DNA of 64,000 nt, from the NCBI GenBank assembly GCA_017871115.1, contig JAFCIZ010000006.1, positions 2,356,001 to 2,420,000 of the forward strand, in the 5' to 3' direction. The DNA is from Cunninghamella blakesleeana. Its lineage: Eukaryota > Mucoromycota > Mucoromycetes > Mucorales > Cunninghamellaceae. Below are positions 50,126-62,402 of this stretch, piece after piece. Each line of letters begins with the position of its first letter. Position 1 is the first letter of the stretch. The position numbers and the translations under genes were made by a program. The notes under the pieces are model-generated. The model searched no databases. It was not told the origin of the DNA and saw only the letters and a list, made by a program, of their open reading frames with translations.

Positions 50126-52639
50126 ATGACAACAGTTGCTGATAAAGAAAGTGAAGATACAATTCAACAATATAGTGAAGAAATTAATATAGAAGATCAC
50201 CCTCATGACGATAGTAGTGATACAGAAGATGACGAAAGCTATATTATAACTGATCACCCTTTACAATCAGATACTTCATTAATTTATAATGAAGATAATC
50301 AAGATTATTCCGCTCACAGATTATTAGATGCTCAAGGTAGTCCTAATGTCCCATCTACTAACTCTTCTGCAAACTTACCAGAATCTAAAAAAAATGAAAT
50401 AGTTGATAAAAGCTTAGCCTCTGTAATAGCAATAATCATAGCTTAGCAAACAATATAAAAATAGAAAAGATAAAAAGTAATAGATAGTTATATAACACTT
50501 GTTTTATTACTATTATTTCTTTATAGGGCATTCAAAATGCTGGAGATACTGGTGAAACAATAACCTTAGCTATTGAAGGACAGCTACCTGAATGGTTAGT
50601 TGCAGAGCATTATACCGTTGGTCCTGGTACTTATGATATTCGTTATATTCGTAAAATTGAAATTGATGGGTTTTTACAAAGTGCGACTGGTACTTTTACT
50701 TTTGGCCATTTATTTGATAGGTAAATAATAATAATAATACGTGAAAAAATATAAAGCAGAAGCATTTTTAAAAAATATTTTATTGATATGATTATTTTGT
50801 TATTAATATATTATTATCATTATTCTAGCTTACCTTTAGTCAACCGATTTGATTTTAATGGAAAAGAAAATACTGTTCGTTATCGTAGTCGCCTTACAAG
50901 TCGTAGATTAATCGAAAAAATTCGTGATCATCATGGCTATGCTCCTTGTCATCCTGGTGGACTTTTTAAAACTCATGCTAATCAAACAGTATTAATTAAA
51001 TTCATGAAGGCTGCTTCAAAAGCTAGTAAACCTGATGGTGAACCCTGTGGTGCTAGAATTTTAACAAAAATTCCTGGTGTGGACGGACAATTATTCTGTC
51101 AAAATATGGCTAATCATGTAACTATTAATTTAATTATTAAATTAATTTACATACACATACTGAATATTTTTTATTTACACTTCTGTTCTTTTTCTTTTTT
51201 TTTTAGATTCAAGAATTAGACCCTTTTGAATTAAAGCCAACACGTGTTCTTACTTGGGATGAAATCAATCCAGCATTTCAAGGTTATAATGCATGTCCTA
51301 ATGGACATTATGATGTTGAAACAGGTGAATATATTAACTTCACTATGGAAATTGGCTACAGAACAACTCGGTATCACTTTTTCTCAACAACTGAGCAAAA
51401 CCCTCGTGGATCATTGATTGCCACGGTCCAAAATGCACCTACTGGTTATATCAATAGTTTCGCTGTCACTAAGAATTATATTGTTTTAACTGTTTTTCCA
51501 ATGCTGGCTCATTCAAGCGCTGTTACTTACGCATGGAATGAAAGTATTTTAGATTCCTTTTCTTTTTATCCTTCAGAACCTACCGTGTTTTATGTTATAT
51601 CAAGAAAAGAAAAACAGGTCTTGGCAAGTTATAGAGCTCCTCCATGTTTCTCGTAAGTATTACATAAAATATAATATTGTTTTTTTTAAAAAAAAAAAAT
51701 ACGCATGTTATAATTTTTTACTAACATATATGTTTTATTATTACTATTATTTTATTATATAGATTTAATCAAGTGAACGCATTCGAAGATACGAATGGAC
51801 AAATATTTGTAGATATTGTAGCCTATAACGATGACGCTATTGCATATCACTTAACAACAGAACAGCTTCGTAACACTAGTGCAGCTAAGCCATTACCACC
51901 ATCACAAATGCGTAGATATCTTTTACATAATCTTGATGCTGCCATGTCTTCATTTGTAAACAATCAATCTTATATCCCTTCTGTCTCTAGTATAACATCA
52001 AAGATGTCATCCTTATGGAGTTATGTTAGTGGTAGTGCGACATCTTTGTCCACTAATACGAATAATAATAGCAACGAACTGGATATTGAACAATATAACG
52101 ATAATAACGGTTGGTATAGCTGGATGCCATTAGCAACTCATTCAGTCATTGGAAAGGATATTGAATTACCTGTGATCAACTCAAATTATAATATGAAAAA
52201 ACACAACTTTGTATATGGTCTTGGAGTAGTAAACCAATCTATTGATACCGATAATAATAACGATAATAATGATGACGTAATCAAAATAAATAAGGATCAT
52301 GAACAGCAACAAAATCAACAAGAAGATCAACGACCTACGTATTGGAACAGTATTGTTAAATTAAATATAAATAATAAATCTGTAGAAGCTAGGTGGCATG
52401 AACCTGGTTGTTATCCTAATGAAGCGATATTTATTCCTCAAAAATCAAATTCTGTTGGACAAGAACAAGGAGAAGAAAAAGAAGATGATGGTGTATTAGT
52501 CAGTGTGATTTTAGATACAAATCGTCAAGTTTCTTTTCTTTTGGTTTTAGATGCTTCATCATTAAAAGTTATTGCAAAGTGTGACCTTGGTACTATTGTA
52601 CCCATTAGTTTTAGTCGTGGTTCTTATAAACTTCGATGA
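50126..52639 (+). CDS. Carotenoid cleavage oxygenase-family protein lacking the iron-binding histidines
   Basis: Exons 50126-50422, 50527-50720, 50829-51117, 51207-51652, 51763-52639; 700 residues. After an acidic disordered leader (1-99), the RPE65/CCD beta-propeller is plain: GQLPEWLVAEHYTVGPGTYD, FTFGHLFDSLPLVNRFDF, NTVRYRSRLTSR, ELDPFELKPTRVLTWDEINP, GHYDVETGEYINF, SFAVTKNYIVLTVFP, FNQVNAFEDTNGQIFVDIV, and the closing IVPISFSRG. Active members hold Fe(II) with four His. By motif alignment these positions are Asn292 (CPNGHYD, where active forms have H-x-x-x-D), Asn343 (INSF for HSF), Asn411 (FNQVN for FHxxN) and Arg694 (FSRG for FxHG). About 130 low-complexity residues are inserted after residue 450. 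Mucorales use active family members to make apocarotenoids and trisporoids; this one is probably catalytically dead. Its partner or role is unknown. Confidence 0.85.
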
Positions 52640-52904
52640 TATATATATAGTGAATAATGGGCATGCAATTACAATATATACAATTATATAATAAATAACT
52701 ATATTTTGTAAAAAAAATAAAATAAATTTATATATAATTAATTTAATCATATATTTAAATGAATATATATCGAAAACTAATATAAATTGAATCCATTTTT
52801 GGGTTTTTAAACTGGTGCGGTTGTCTGAGTTTAAATATTTACCAATGTATTTGTTAAACGGGGATCTTTAATTTTCTTCCTTCTCTTTTTGTTTAATTTT
52901 AAAA

Positions 52905-53842
52905 ATGGTGGTAAGTGTTTTCATATTATATAAAATAAAAATAGACAACCAATCAATACAATCAACAACAATGACGAGATTATATACGATAAATGGATGG
53001 ATGGATTTTTTATATTTATTCAATAAGTGATATGAAATGGATGGATGTACTTTTTTTAATAAAAAAATGAATTACAGCACACTATATACATGTTAATAAA
53101 TAATTAAAAACCGACAATATAAAGGAAAGATATTATGAATTGGATAAATAAATTTGTATTATTATTTTGGAATATTTTCAATTGCCATCAATACTCGACA
53201 AACATTATCCATTTTTTTCTTTTTTTAAAATAAGCAACTCACACCAAAGATGTATACACATGCCTATAAATATAAAGATAAAAGATAGATATACTTATAT
53301 ATATACATATTTCTATATATTTTTTAATATGTATATAGCAAGGATCATTCAAACGTCAAGTTCAAGTTGGTCGTGTCGTCCTCCTTACTCACGGTGCTGA
53401 AAGTGGAAAATTAGCCGTTATTGTTGATATTATTGACCATAACCGTGCTTTAGTTGATGGTCCTGTTACTGGTGTTGCTCGTCAATCTTATAACTACCGT
53501 GATTTATCTTTAACTCCTTTAGTCATTGCTAAATTACCACGTGCTGCTGGTCAAAAAACCGTCAAGAAATACTGGGAAAAAGCTGATGTTTCTGCTACCT
53601 GGGAAAAATCTGCTTGGGCCAAGAAGATTCAAACCCGTAAAGTACGTTCTGAATTATCTGATTTCGATCGTTTCAAGGTTCGCAAACTCAAGAGTCAAGT
53701 AAGTTGAATTTTTATTTTTATTTTTTTAAAATAATAGTACAATATATTTTCATGTTTCATTAATTCATATTATTATTATTATTAATAGCGTCGTTTTGCC
53801 CTTGCCTCTGGTCTTGCTAAAGCTAAGAAACAATCTGCTTAG
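52905..53842 (+). CDS. RPL14: 60S ribosomal protein L14 (eL14)
   Basis: Exons 52905-52910 (ATG GTG), 53339-53698, 53789-53842; 139 residues, normal for fungal eL14. Recognised by QVGRVVLLTHGAESGKLAVI, the KOW-type start, DHNRALVDGPVTGVARQ, LPRAAGQKTVKKYWEKADV and the basic stretch SAWAKKIQTRKVR with LSDFDRFKVRKLK. The first intron (428 nt) is by far the longest in the window and follows only two codons, a layout common for ribosomal-protein genes. I looked for a snoRNA in it and found no complete C/D box pair. The coding exons are visibly more GC-rich and use a narrower codon set than neighbouring genes, as expected for high expression. Confidence 0.95.
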
Positions 53843-54144
53843 ATCCTTTTTTTTATAAAAGAAAAAAAACTGTATGAACTATTTTTTATAATTAATTGAT
53901 TCCAACAAATAAAAAAAAATCAAAAAAAATATGCATCATCCTGTTTTTTTTTTTATTCAATATCTCCAGTTATCGATTTAAATGGCAAAAACATTTATTT
54001 TATAAGAAAATGGATTTATTAATTTTTTAAAAAAAGTGGAGAGAAATTCAGATGTATGGAAGAAATGATTAAAATAAAATGGATTTCCAAAAAAAAGAGA
54101 AAGTCAATTTTAAATGGAAGATAAAGTAAAGAACTTTAAAATAA
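53843..54144. other. Intergenic between convergent RPL14 and the PIN-domain gene
   Basis: About 300 bp, AT-rich, with AATAAA-like sites. No gene seen. Confidence 0.5.
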
Positions 54145-57100
54145 CTAACGTCGCCATGAGGAAGATTTATCATGAGCTTTTCCAAAACTCATAGTTGTTA
54201 ATATACGATCCCATTCTTTTACAGTTTGAATATAAAGCCGTTTACCAGTAGTTGGATTTCCAAACAAGCTTGCCCACCATGCTAGCTCATCATCATTAGT
54301 AACTAATACCAAAGATTCTATTTGCTCATTGGCTACAGACTTTTTATGTTGATGATAATAAAGCATACAACTAATGATAGGACGATATTTTTTTGGTACA
54401 TCTAAATAAGTCAATTCTTTTTCTTTTTCCATTTCTTCGTGTTCATGCTCGTGATCATAAGTTGATTCTTCTTGTTCTAGTTTTTCTTTATTTTTTTGTT
54501 GACTAACTACTTCATTATCATATTCTTCAGTGCTATCGTGTTCTTCATCCGATTCATCATCGGAATAACTACCTTCACTGAATGAATCATCATCGTCTGT
54601 ATCGAATTCTTCATCTGTATCAGTCAATTCGTCATCAGTATTATCAAAACGTCTTCTACGGCCATGTATTTTTAATAAATCGTCATTAGAACTAGTCGAT
54701 TCATTATCCGAATCCATTACTGGTTCTTGATCTTCTTTATCGGTCATCAGTTCAGAATCACCTTTATTATCATCATACTTTTCTTGTTCTTGATCTTCGA
54801 CTTCATTGTTTTGATGTTGATTTTCTTTTCCAATCCAAAACAATGCTGCATCTTCCCAATCTGATAAATTTTCGGTCATTTTTTGTGTTCTTAAAAAGGA
54901 TCGTGTTGGAACATTATTTTGGAGCGTGCCATTACTATTACTAGCGTTATTGTTCATATTTTCTTGATGATGACTACTGGAGGATTTATGTTGATCTAAC
55001 AAAGCTAACTGTTGATCCAAATATCTAATAGATTCACGAGCTTGTAAATTCATATGTGTATCACCTTTTTTATATTGATCAAGTACGTCAATAACATCTA
55101 ATGGGGCTATAACTTGAAGAATACTTGTTTGAACTCGTTGACGTACATTAAGTGTTTGATTAGCCCATCTTTTAACTTTATTTAAACCATCTAAGAAAGC
55201 TGTTACATCTACTACAACAGTATATACTTCCATTTCTTCAAGTTTGACTTTTTCAGCTTTATTATGCGAATGTTTGCCATTATTAGTTGATACAGACATT
55301 TTGTTGACATTCTTTTCTAATGACGAGACTTGTTCCATTAATCTCTGTGTCGCTAATGCTTTCATAAACCTATTTTGTTGTTGGCGCTATAAAAAAATAA
55401 AATAAAAAAATATATAAGGGTTGGTATTTGATCTCAATCATTTATTCACCATTCCATTTCAAATATTTATATCTACCTTGGCATTTTCGTCAATTACTGA
55501 ATATTTTTGTTCCGCTTGATTATATTGTACAAAGTTGAATGACTAAGAATAAAAAGAAAAAAGCAATGTGAATATAAAAGTTAATATTCATAAATATATA
55601 GATATATATGCATATTAAAGTAACATTATAGTCATTACAGTTGAATCAGCCATTTTCTTCATTAATTCACGAACACGCTCCCATCTAACTTGTTTACGAA
55701 GATCACTACCGTTTTTTTCGTCATTAGGATATGCTGCTTCTTTAAAAAAGTCTACACTATTGTGGAATGAGAACAAAGGTACAACACCAAGTAATAAAAT
55801 ATCTTCAGACAATGGATATGTACTTGGAGGAATATCTGTAAATGGTTGAGGAAAAGATGAATGACCAATTAAAAAGGAACAGAAAGTTTGGATTGACTAT
55901 AAAAAAATTACATATATTTAAAAAATTATATATAGTTAATTTTTTAGTATTTTTTATTTATATCTATTTTCTAATTACTTTATTTAATTATATACTTATA
56001 TTACTTTTATAAGAGCTCTTTTTGTAATTTCTCGTGATTTTTCTGTAGATGGTAATGGTGGGAAGTGTCTACCATCTGCACCAAAACAATATTGTGATAT
56101 AACTTCCAAATTTGAATAAAGATAAGTACTCCAAATAGATAAACTAGGTAATATAGTACTTTCTACTAATGCTTCTAATGTAGAAAGAATAGAGCTATCC
56201 GGTTCAGAATGTTTGATACGTTCCAAAGATTGAAGAGCAGACTTATAAACATTGGTAATGATTTTAAATCCACATTCTAATAGTATCATTTGAAGGTTTT
56301 GAAATTCAGAGCGTTGGTTGATATCAACTGTGAATATAAAAATAAAAATAAAAATATTTCATAAGAGGATGCATCATAATTTATTATTTATTACTTTATT
56401 TAATTACTTTTAAAAATTACCTTTATCTTTAACTCGTTCACTAATATGCCATATGGATATTAAAATAATTGTTATAGTTCTTGTCAAAGTAGATCTGATA
56501 ATTTGTAAGATAGATGATGTATTTTTTATTGATGCAGATTTAGATGAATCATTATTTGTTATCATATTAATTGCCTGCTCTATTGCTAATTCAAGGCCAT
56601 TATAAAGTGGAGGGAATCTATAGAATAAAATAAAATGAATAAAAGAATATAAGAATAAATAGATACTCATATATATATAAAGTAATTCTTACTTGTCACT
56701 ATTTTGAAAAAGAATAATTTGATGCATTTGTAAGAAAGATTCCACAAAACGAGATATCAATTGAGATGGCTTAGTGCTATCATTATCATTATTTTGTTGA
56801 GAAGACATAAAGCGTACTTTTGAATAAAAAGATTTGAGATTATCATATCCTAATTTAGAAGGAAATTTCATAGCTAAACTCATACAATAATACCAAACAA
56901 CATCAATAACACTTCCAGTAGATGCTGATATTAAGGCCAATTGTGAATAAGGTTTACCACTTGCTCTATAAACATCCACAGCCTTTTGATAACAAGTTTT
57001 AGATACATGCCATGCATTAGAACTGGATGATTTTGAATCTTTATTATCTGATGACATAATTAAAGCACGATACCTAGCCAAATCACCCATGCAAATATAA

Positions 57101-58178
57101 TTTGATTGTAATAAAATGGCTACATCATCTTCTTCAGTTTTAGTCGACGATATTTGGTGACGAAATACATCTATTTTCAACAATAATATATTAGGAAAAA
57201 AAGAAGGATGAAAAAATTTAATAACTTTTATTTTACTTTTATTTGTACTGATACATATCAGTATTATTATAATTATCATTATTATTACCAATTCCAATAG
57301 TTTTTGTATCTATATGATATGTGTTTTTGATTTCACTGTTAAGATCGCGATAGAATTTAAAACTTGAGTCGATAAATTGATAAAAGTTATTGATGAGGTT
57401 TTGTTTGGATGATGGCTGGTCGTTTGATTTAAACTAAATATTAATAAATAAATAAAAATGAAATGTTAAAACATTTCCTCTCTTATTAATGCAATACATT
57501 ACATTACATTATATTTATATATAACTTTACTTTTCGTAATCGATTGCGAATTTCTTCAATTTTTGGATAAAATATATAACGCCAAATTTTATCTTCAATA
57601 TGTTGTGAGGAGGCATACAGTAAGTCTTTGGTGAGAATTTGACGATAAACTGTATTAAGACTATTAAGTAGAATGATATATATATATATATATATATATA
57701 TTACCGATGCATTGATATATGAATATATGTATATGTGCGTTAAAATTGATATTATCCTTACCTTTTACGAACATAATCTATTTCATCTTCTGTAGCTGTA
57801 ACCTGTTCAATAGCAATAGCATTGCCCCTTCGTCCTTGATCTTTTGGTATGTTAGCATAGTTAATTTTAAGTTGTGTTTGAAGTTCATGTAGTTGTTTTT
57901 CCAAAGCATATGCTTCCCTTTAAATAGAAAAATCAAAACAAAATAAAACAACATATTATTATTATTAATATTATTATATAGTTTATTTATTTTTTCTGTT
58001 ATTACCTTGATAAATCTTTGAGATCTAGACAAATTTCTTTAGATTGTGATGGGGAGAAAGATATGGATTTTTGATTATCGGTAGGTTGATTACGTTTATT
58101 TCTTTGTCTTCTTCGGCGACGACGTCTTTGTTTTTTCTTTACGTCAATGGTTGTAGGTGATGGTTTCGATGTTTGCAT
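54145..58178 (-). CDS. EST1/SMG-like protein with C-terminal PIN domain (SMG6/Esl1 type)
   Basis: Ten exons: 58178-58006, 57917-57762, 57660-57531, 57433-57289, 57170-56693, 56617-56421, 56327-56005, 55896-55639, 55542-55477, 55386-54145; 1055 residues. The N-terminus is very basic (KKKQRRRRRRQRNKRN). A 14-3-3-like/TPR region follows: LHELQTQLK, LLQSNYICMGDLARYRALI, ACYQKA-like CYQKAVDVYRASGKPYSQLALI, then the Est1 DNA/RNA-binding-like part from FPPLYNGLE. The C-terminal PIN domain starts at VYTVVVDVTAFLDGLNKVKR (first Asp), continues VIAPLDVIDVLDQYKKGD and ARESIRYLDQQL, and ends LVLVTNDDELAWWASLFG (acidic residues kept). A long acidic Ser/Asp-rich insert interrupts the PIN domain. Relatives act in nonsense-mediated decay (SMG6 endonuclease), telomerase recruitment or, for yeast Esl1/2, an undefined role; the intact acidic residues favour a nuclease. 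Confidence 0.85.
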
Positions 58179-59024
58179 GTTTGATAAGCAACAAAATTCA
58201 TTATTGTTTTAAAAAGGAAATAAAAACAAAAAATGAATTTGTTGTATTTTTATTTAATAGAAAAGAATGGTGATAAGATAGAGATAAAAAAATCTAACAA
58301 ATATATTATCTTAAAAATAAGCAGAGATAAATGAATTAATTAAATTAAAGAAATAAGTAAGGACGGGTAATATATATTATCTTTTATTAGTATAAAGTGT
58401 AGATGTAAAAGAAAAAAAAGGAAAAGTAAAGAATAGAAAAGAAAAATAACAAACCGAGAAATTTTTATTTTAAAAAATAAATCTGAGTTTGAAAATAAGA
58501 TTTTGGTTAAGTATTTCACCCACATTTAATTATCAAAGAGCATAAGCTTTTTATTAGGGATTGCGGCAAGTCATATGATATCAATTATAAATATTAATGG
58601 TATTCACAAATGCATATATACATACATACATACATATATGTATGTATACTAAAATCTAGTAATTTTCCATGTATTTTTTATTTTTGAGGTATAAAAATAG
58701 TATTCTTCATGTATTTATAAAAATATTTAATGATTTAAACTATGCTTATTTGATTTCGTTTCATATTTTTGACGCCGAATTATCGGCTCATTGAAATATT
58801 ATTTAAAATGGTATAAGCAATATCCAAATAATAGCAGTAGAAATTTGTTTTATAGTATTACAAATGCTAATATTTTCTTTTTATTGATAATGAAAGTAAT
58901 AGTTAATATAAAAATATTACATGCAAATAAATAAAAATGCAATGAATGATAAAATAGATAATTATAATAATTTTTTTGTTTAAATATGAAATAATATAAT
59001 AGGTGTAGTATATGTATATATAGT
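58179..59024. other. Intergenic, with a CATA/TATG inverted repeat
   Basis: 5' flank of the PIN-domain gene and 3' flank of NOB1. At about 58618-58648, four ATAC units followed by GTAT units form an almost perfect palindrome able to fold into a hairpin. No gene is supported. Confidence 0.5.
58618..58648. repeat. Palindromic (ATAC)n/(GTAT)n repeat
   Basis: Direct reading: TACATACATACATA then TATGTATGTATA, a cruciform-capable simple repeat. Confidence 0.8.
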
Positions 59025-60760
59025 TTATGATCTCTTTTTCTTTCCTTTTCCAGTTCGTTTGCTTGTTTGGTTAGGATTTTTACGACCAAAACCAATGACA
59101 TCTGTACCAAACATATTATTTCCAGTTGATCTTACTTCGCCAGTTTTACCATAAAGAGGAATAAAATCAGGATCAAACATATCTATAATTTTCTTTTTAG
59201 ATTGTGTTTCTTTAGCTTTCAAGTATTCACGCTGATCTTCACGTAAAACAAGATTGTTAACTTTACGACCACCTTGAGGAGGAGGGATATCATACTTAGT
59301 ACCTCGTAAATTATATTGAAAATTGGCTTTAAGATGATATTTAATTTCCCCTTTATTATTAGTTGTACAAGAGATACGTGTTAAAGTAGCTCCACCACAT
59401 TTTGGACAGAATTTCTTTTCCACATCGCCAGTAACTGTAAAACATCCATGACATCTAAGTACCCAATTTTTGATTTTTGTAATTCGATAACCACCTGTCG
59501 ATACAAGGTTAATATTCATCTGTAATAAAACGTTCTAAAAATAAAAATAATAAAAGAAACAAATAAATTAGATAAAATTAAATAAAAATTCTCGTATTGT
59601 TATTATTTTAGTACTGTATATACTTATTTAAAAAAAATTCTATATATTAATGATTATTATACCTGCATAGCAAAATCGCTGGTCATACATGCAACTTCCA
59701 TTTTGTTCATTCTTTGCAGCTCACTAGGTGTAACTCCAAGAGCAATTGCTTTAAATTCATCTACATTTTCAGGTGTAATCCATTCTCCTCCTTCATCTTC
59801 GTCATCGTCTTCTTCATCCAATATTAATTCTTCGGGTTGAATAGTCATATCAGCTACGGCGTTTGTTAATTCTTTTTCTATTTTTTCTTCTTTAGGTTCA
59901 TCATTACTTTCTTTTTGAATGGTGGATGATTCATCTTTAGAATGAGTTTCTTCTTCACTGGGATTTATCAAAGATTCTCCTTGGTCCTCTTTAACAGTTG
60001 AATTTTCTTCTTTATCCATTTCATCCTCTTTTTTCTTTTGTTGGTTGGTATCATTCTTTTTATTGTCCTTCTTTTTCTTATTATTATTTTTTGGTCCTTT
60101 TCTAGATACTTGAACTGTTTCCCATCCTTCATCATCAATTACAATTGGTTTTGCTTTTACTTTAGGTTTTAGTGGAGGTGCAATACCAAGAGCACCAGTT
60201 GGTCTAGTCTATAAAAACAAAATAATAGTAATAATAAAAAAAAGAACATTAGAATCGAAACATTATTTTATTTTATTTTATTTTTACATAGAAATTGATA
60301 TCATCATTTATTATTTACCTTGATGGGTTCAGTGCGGATATTTTTATCGCCATTAAATCTTGTTTCAATAGTATGAGCTAAAGCAATAACTTTTAAATCC
60401 GGTATAGATAATGAGGCATAATCACCAGTCTTTTTGGCAAACTCGATTACTAATAAAAGTGACAGGTTATTATTATTAATACAACCATATTTGTACAATG
60501 TATTATTATTATTATTATTATTGTTTCATTATGATTTATTTTTATTTTTTTTTACCAGCTTTAAGAGATTCTTCTGAAGGATTTTCAAGCTTGATTTCAA
60601 AAGGTAAGCGAGTTAAAAATTCTCTAGAGTGAGCACTACGAACTTCATTAATAACGTCAGGACAGGTATAAAAGTGTTCGGCTGTATCTTTTAAACTTAA
60701 GCCATGAATAATAGCATTGGTATCAATCACTAAATGATTGACTCTTTGTTGTTTGGACAT
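59025..60760 (-). CDS. NOB1: NOB1, 20S pre-rRNA endonuclease
   Basis: Nob1 cuts 20S pre-rRNA at site D to give 18S rRNA in late cytoplasmic pre-40S particles. Exons 60760-60556, 60449-60319, 60208-59663, 59534-59025; 463 residues, usual size. PIN domain: HLVIDTNAIIHGLSLKD (catalytic Asp at residue 13), EFLTRLPFEIKL, SIPDLKVIALAHTIE. A long Lys/Glu-rich linker follows, then the NOB1 zinc ribbon: NWVLRCHGCFTVTGD with FCPKCGGATLTRI (C-x2-C, C-x2-C). The C-terminal signature is NLRGTKYDIPPPQGGRK, ending in a basic tail (GKGKKKRS). All introns are in phase. Confidence 0.95.
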
Positions 60761-62402
60761 GGAAAATAAATCAAGCTAATAAATATAATAAGATATATAA
60801 TATTTTAAAGAGTAGGAGTAATATATCTTTTTTATTTAAAATAAAAAAAAAAAAAAAATAAAGGGACAAGAGGAAGAGGAAAAAAAGTTTTCAGTTTAAA
60901 GCAAAAAGAAAGTTGGTCACATAAAATAATATAAAAATTCTGTTATAAAAAGTCCGAACCGTAAAAAAATTAAATTTTGAACAGATGCTTCCTTTTTTTA
61001 ATCATTACACATTCCTCTTTTTCATGCAATTTTTATAATAGACAATAAATATTAAATTATTATATTAAATAAATAAAAGCTAATGATCTACCACTGTCTT
61101 TTTCATTTATATTAAAAAATAAATAATTTTCTTCAGAATATTTAACACAAACAAGCTGACTAATAGACAATAGCTAGAGATAAAAATGAATCTAAGTAAA
61201 AAAATATATTTACTTTTGAAGAGAAATACGTACATCACCACAAGCAAAAAAAGAGAGAAAGTAATAGAATTTAAAAATTGGAAGCCAACTTTATCCACAT
61301 CAATTATTAAAAAAATTATAGAGACGGGCAAATATTTAAAAAAAATCATAGCAACTTGTTGATTAAAAATATTTATATATATTAATATCAATAAAAAGCA
61401 TTACAATTTAAATGGAAAAGTAATAATTGACAAATGAATAATACCGGCTCGATAGCTGGTAATAAGTAAGCAATAACATAGCCGTCGAAGCTAATGACAA
61501 CACAAAAAAATGGTCATCTATCAGTCAAGAATAGCAGTTGGGTTAGGGGGAATTGAGCCAAACTATTTTAAGGCAGCTGTCTCTAAGTAATTTATTTATT
61601 TATTTTTTAAAAAAAAGAAAGAGCACCATAATATAAGATAATAGCAACACCAGCTATAGTAAACAACAATTCACATTTTATTATTATTAATACTATTATC
61701 AAAATCAAGATGCCGGCCAATTTTTTTATCAAGAAAGCAGATTTATAAATAAAAATACGATTCTCTTCTTATGTTATTATTAAAGGAGCTGGTCTAATTC
61801 GTATTCAAGATTTTGGGATTACTGTTTTCAAGGTAATAACCTTTTCTTTTATTACTCAAGCTGATATTCTTTTTCTAATTGGGACAAATTATTTTCATTC
61901 CCTTTTTTATTTTTAATTGCAACAAATAATTGTTTGCCTGTTATTTTTTAATATTTTTTTACTATATGATTAAAAAAAACAATGAATAGATAAAAAAAAG
62001 AAAAAAAGAAATAATAGATTGATGAACTTTACATAGGTAAAATAATTTGATAATGAAAAAAAAAAAGCTAACAAAATCGAAAAATCGTATATGCAATGCT
62101 TTTCTTTTTTTTTTTAATATTAATATTATACTTTCAAATTGAAATCGCAAAGAAAATAACTTTTTCTTCTGCCTAAAATTTTGACTAATAATATTTTTGA
62201 ATGAGGGAATTTTTAGTTTAAGCACATCTATTCAAACATTATAAAAGGCTGATGAAGTATGGCGCATAAAAAAACGGGATTTGAATTTTTAGTATTAATT
62301 TTTTTTAGAGAATTTTTTTTGCATTCTTTTCTGCTTACCCAGTCTCTATATTTATATTATTGTTACTATTCTATTATTGTTATTTCTATTGCTCGTGTGA
62401 AT
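60761..62402. other. Intergenic 1.64 kb with exon-like fragments but no supported gene
   Basis: An ATG at 61709 (MPANFFIKKADL, then stop) and a 47-nt fragment bounded by AAAG and GTAATA (61785-61831; one frame reads AGLIRIQDFGITVFK) look spliced, but I cannot join them in phase. On the minus strand, around 61620-61660, IAGVAIILYYGAL is open, again without a start. A small gene or a decayed one is possible. Confidence 0.35.

Noticed and set aside
52911..53338. Intronic snoRNA in the long RPL14 intron
   Set aside because: GTGATAT and AATGACG are weak box C look-alikes and no CTGA box D or terminal stem could be paired with them.
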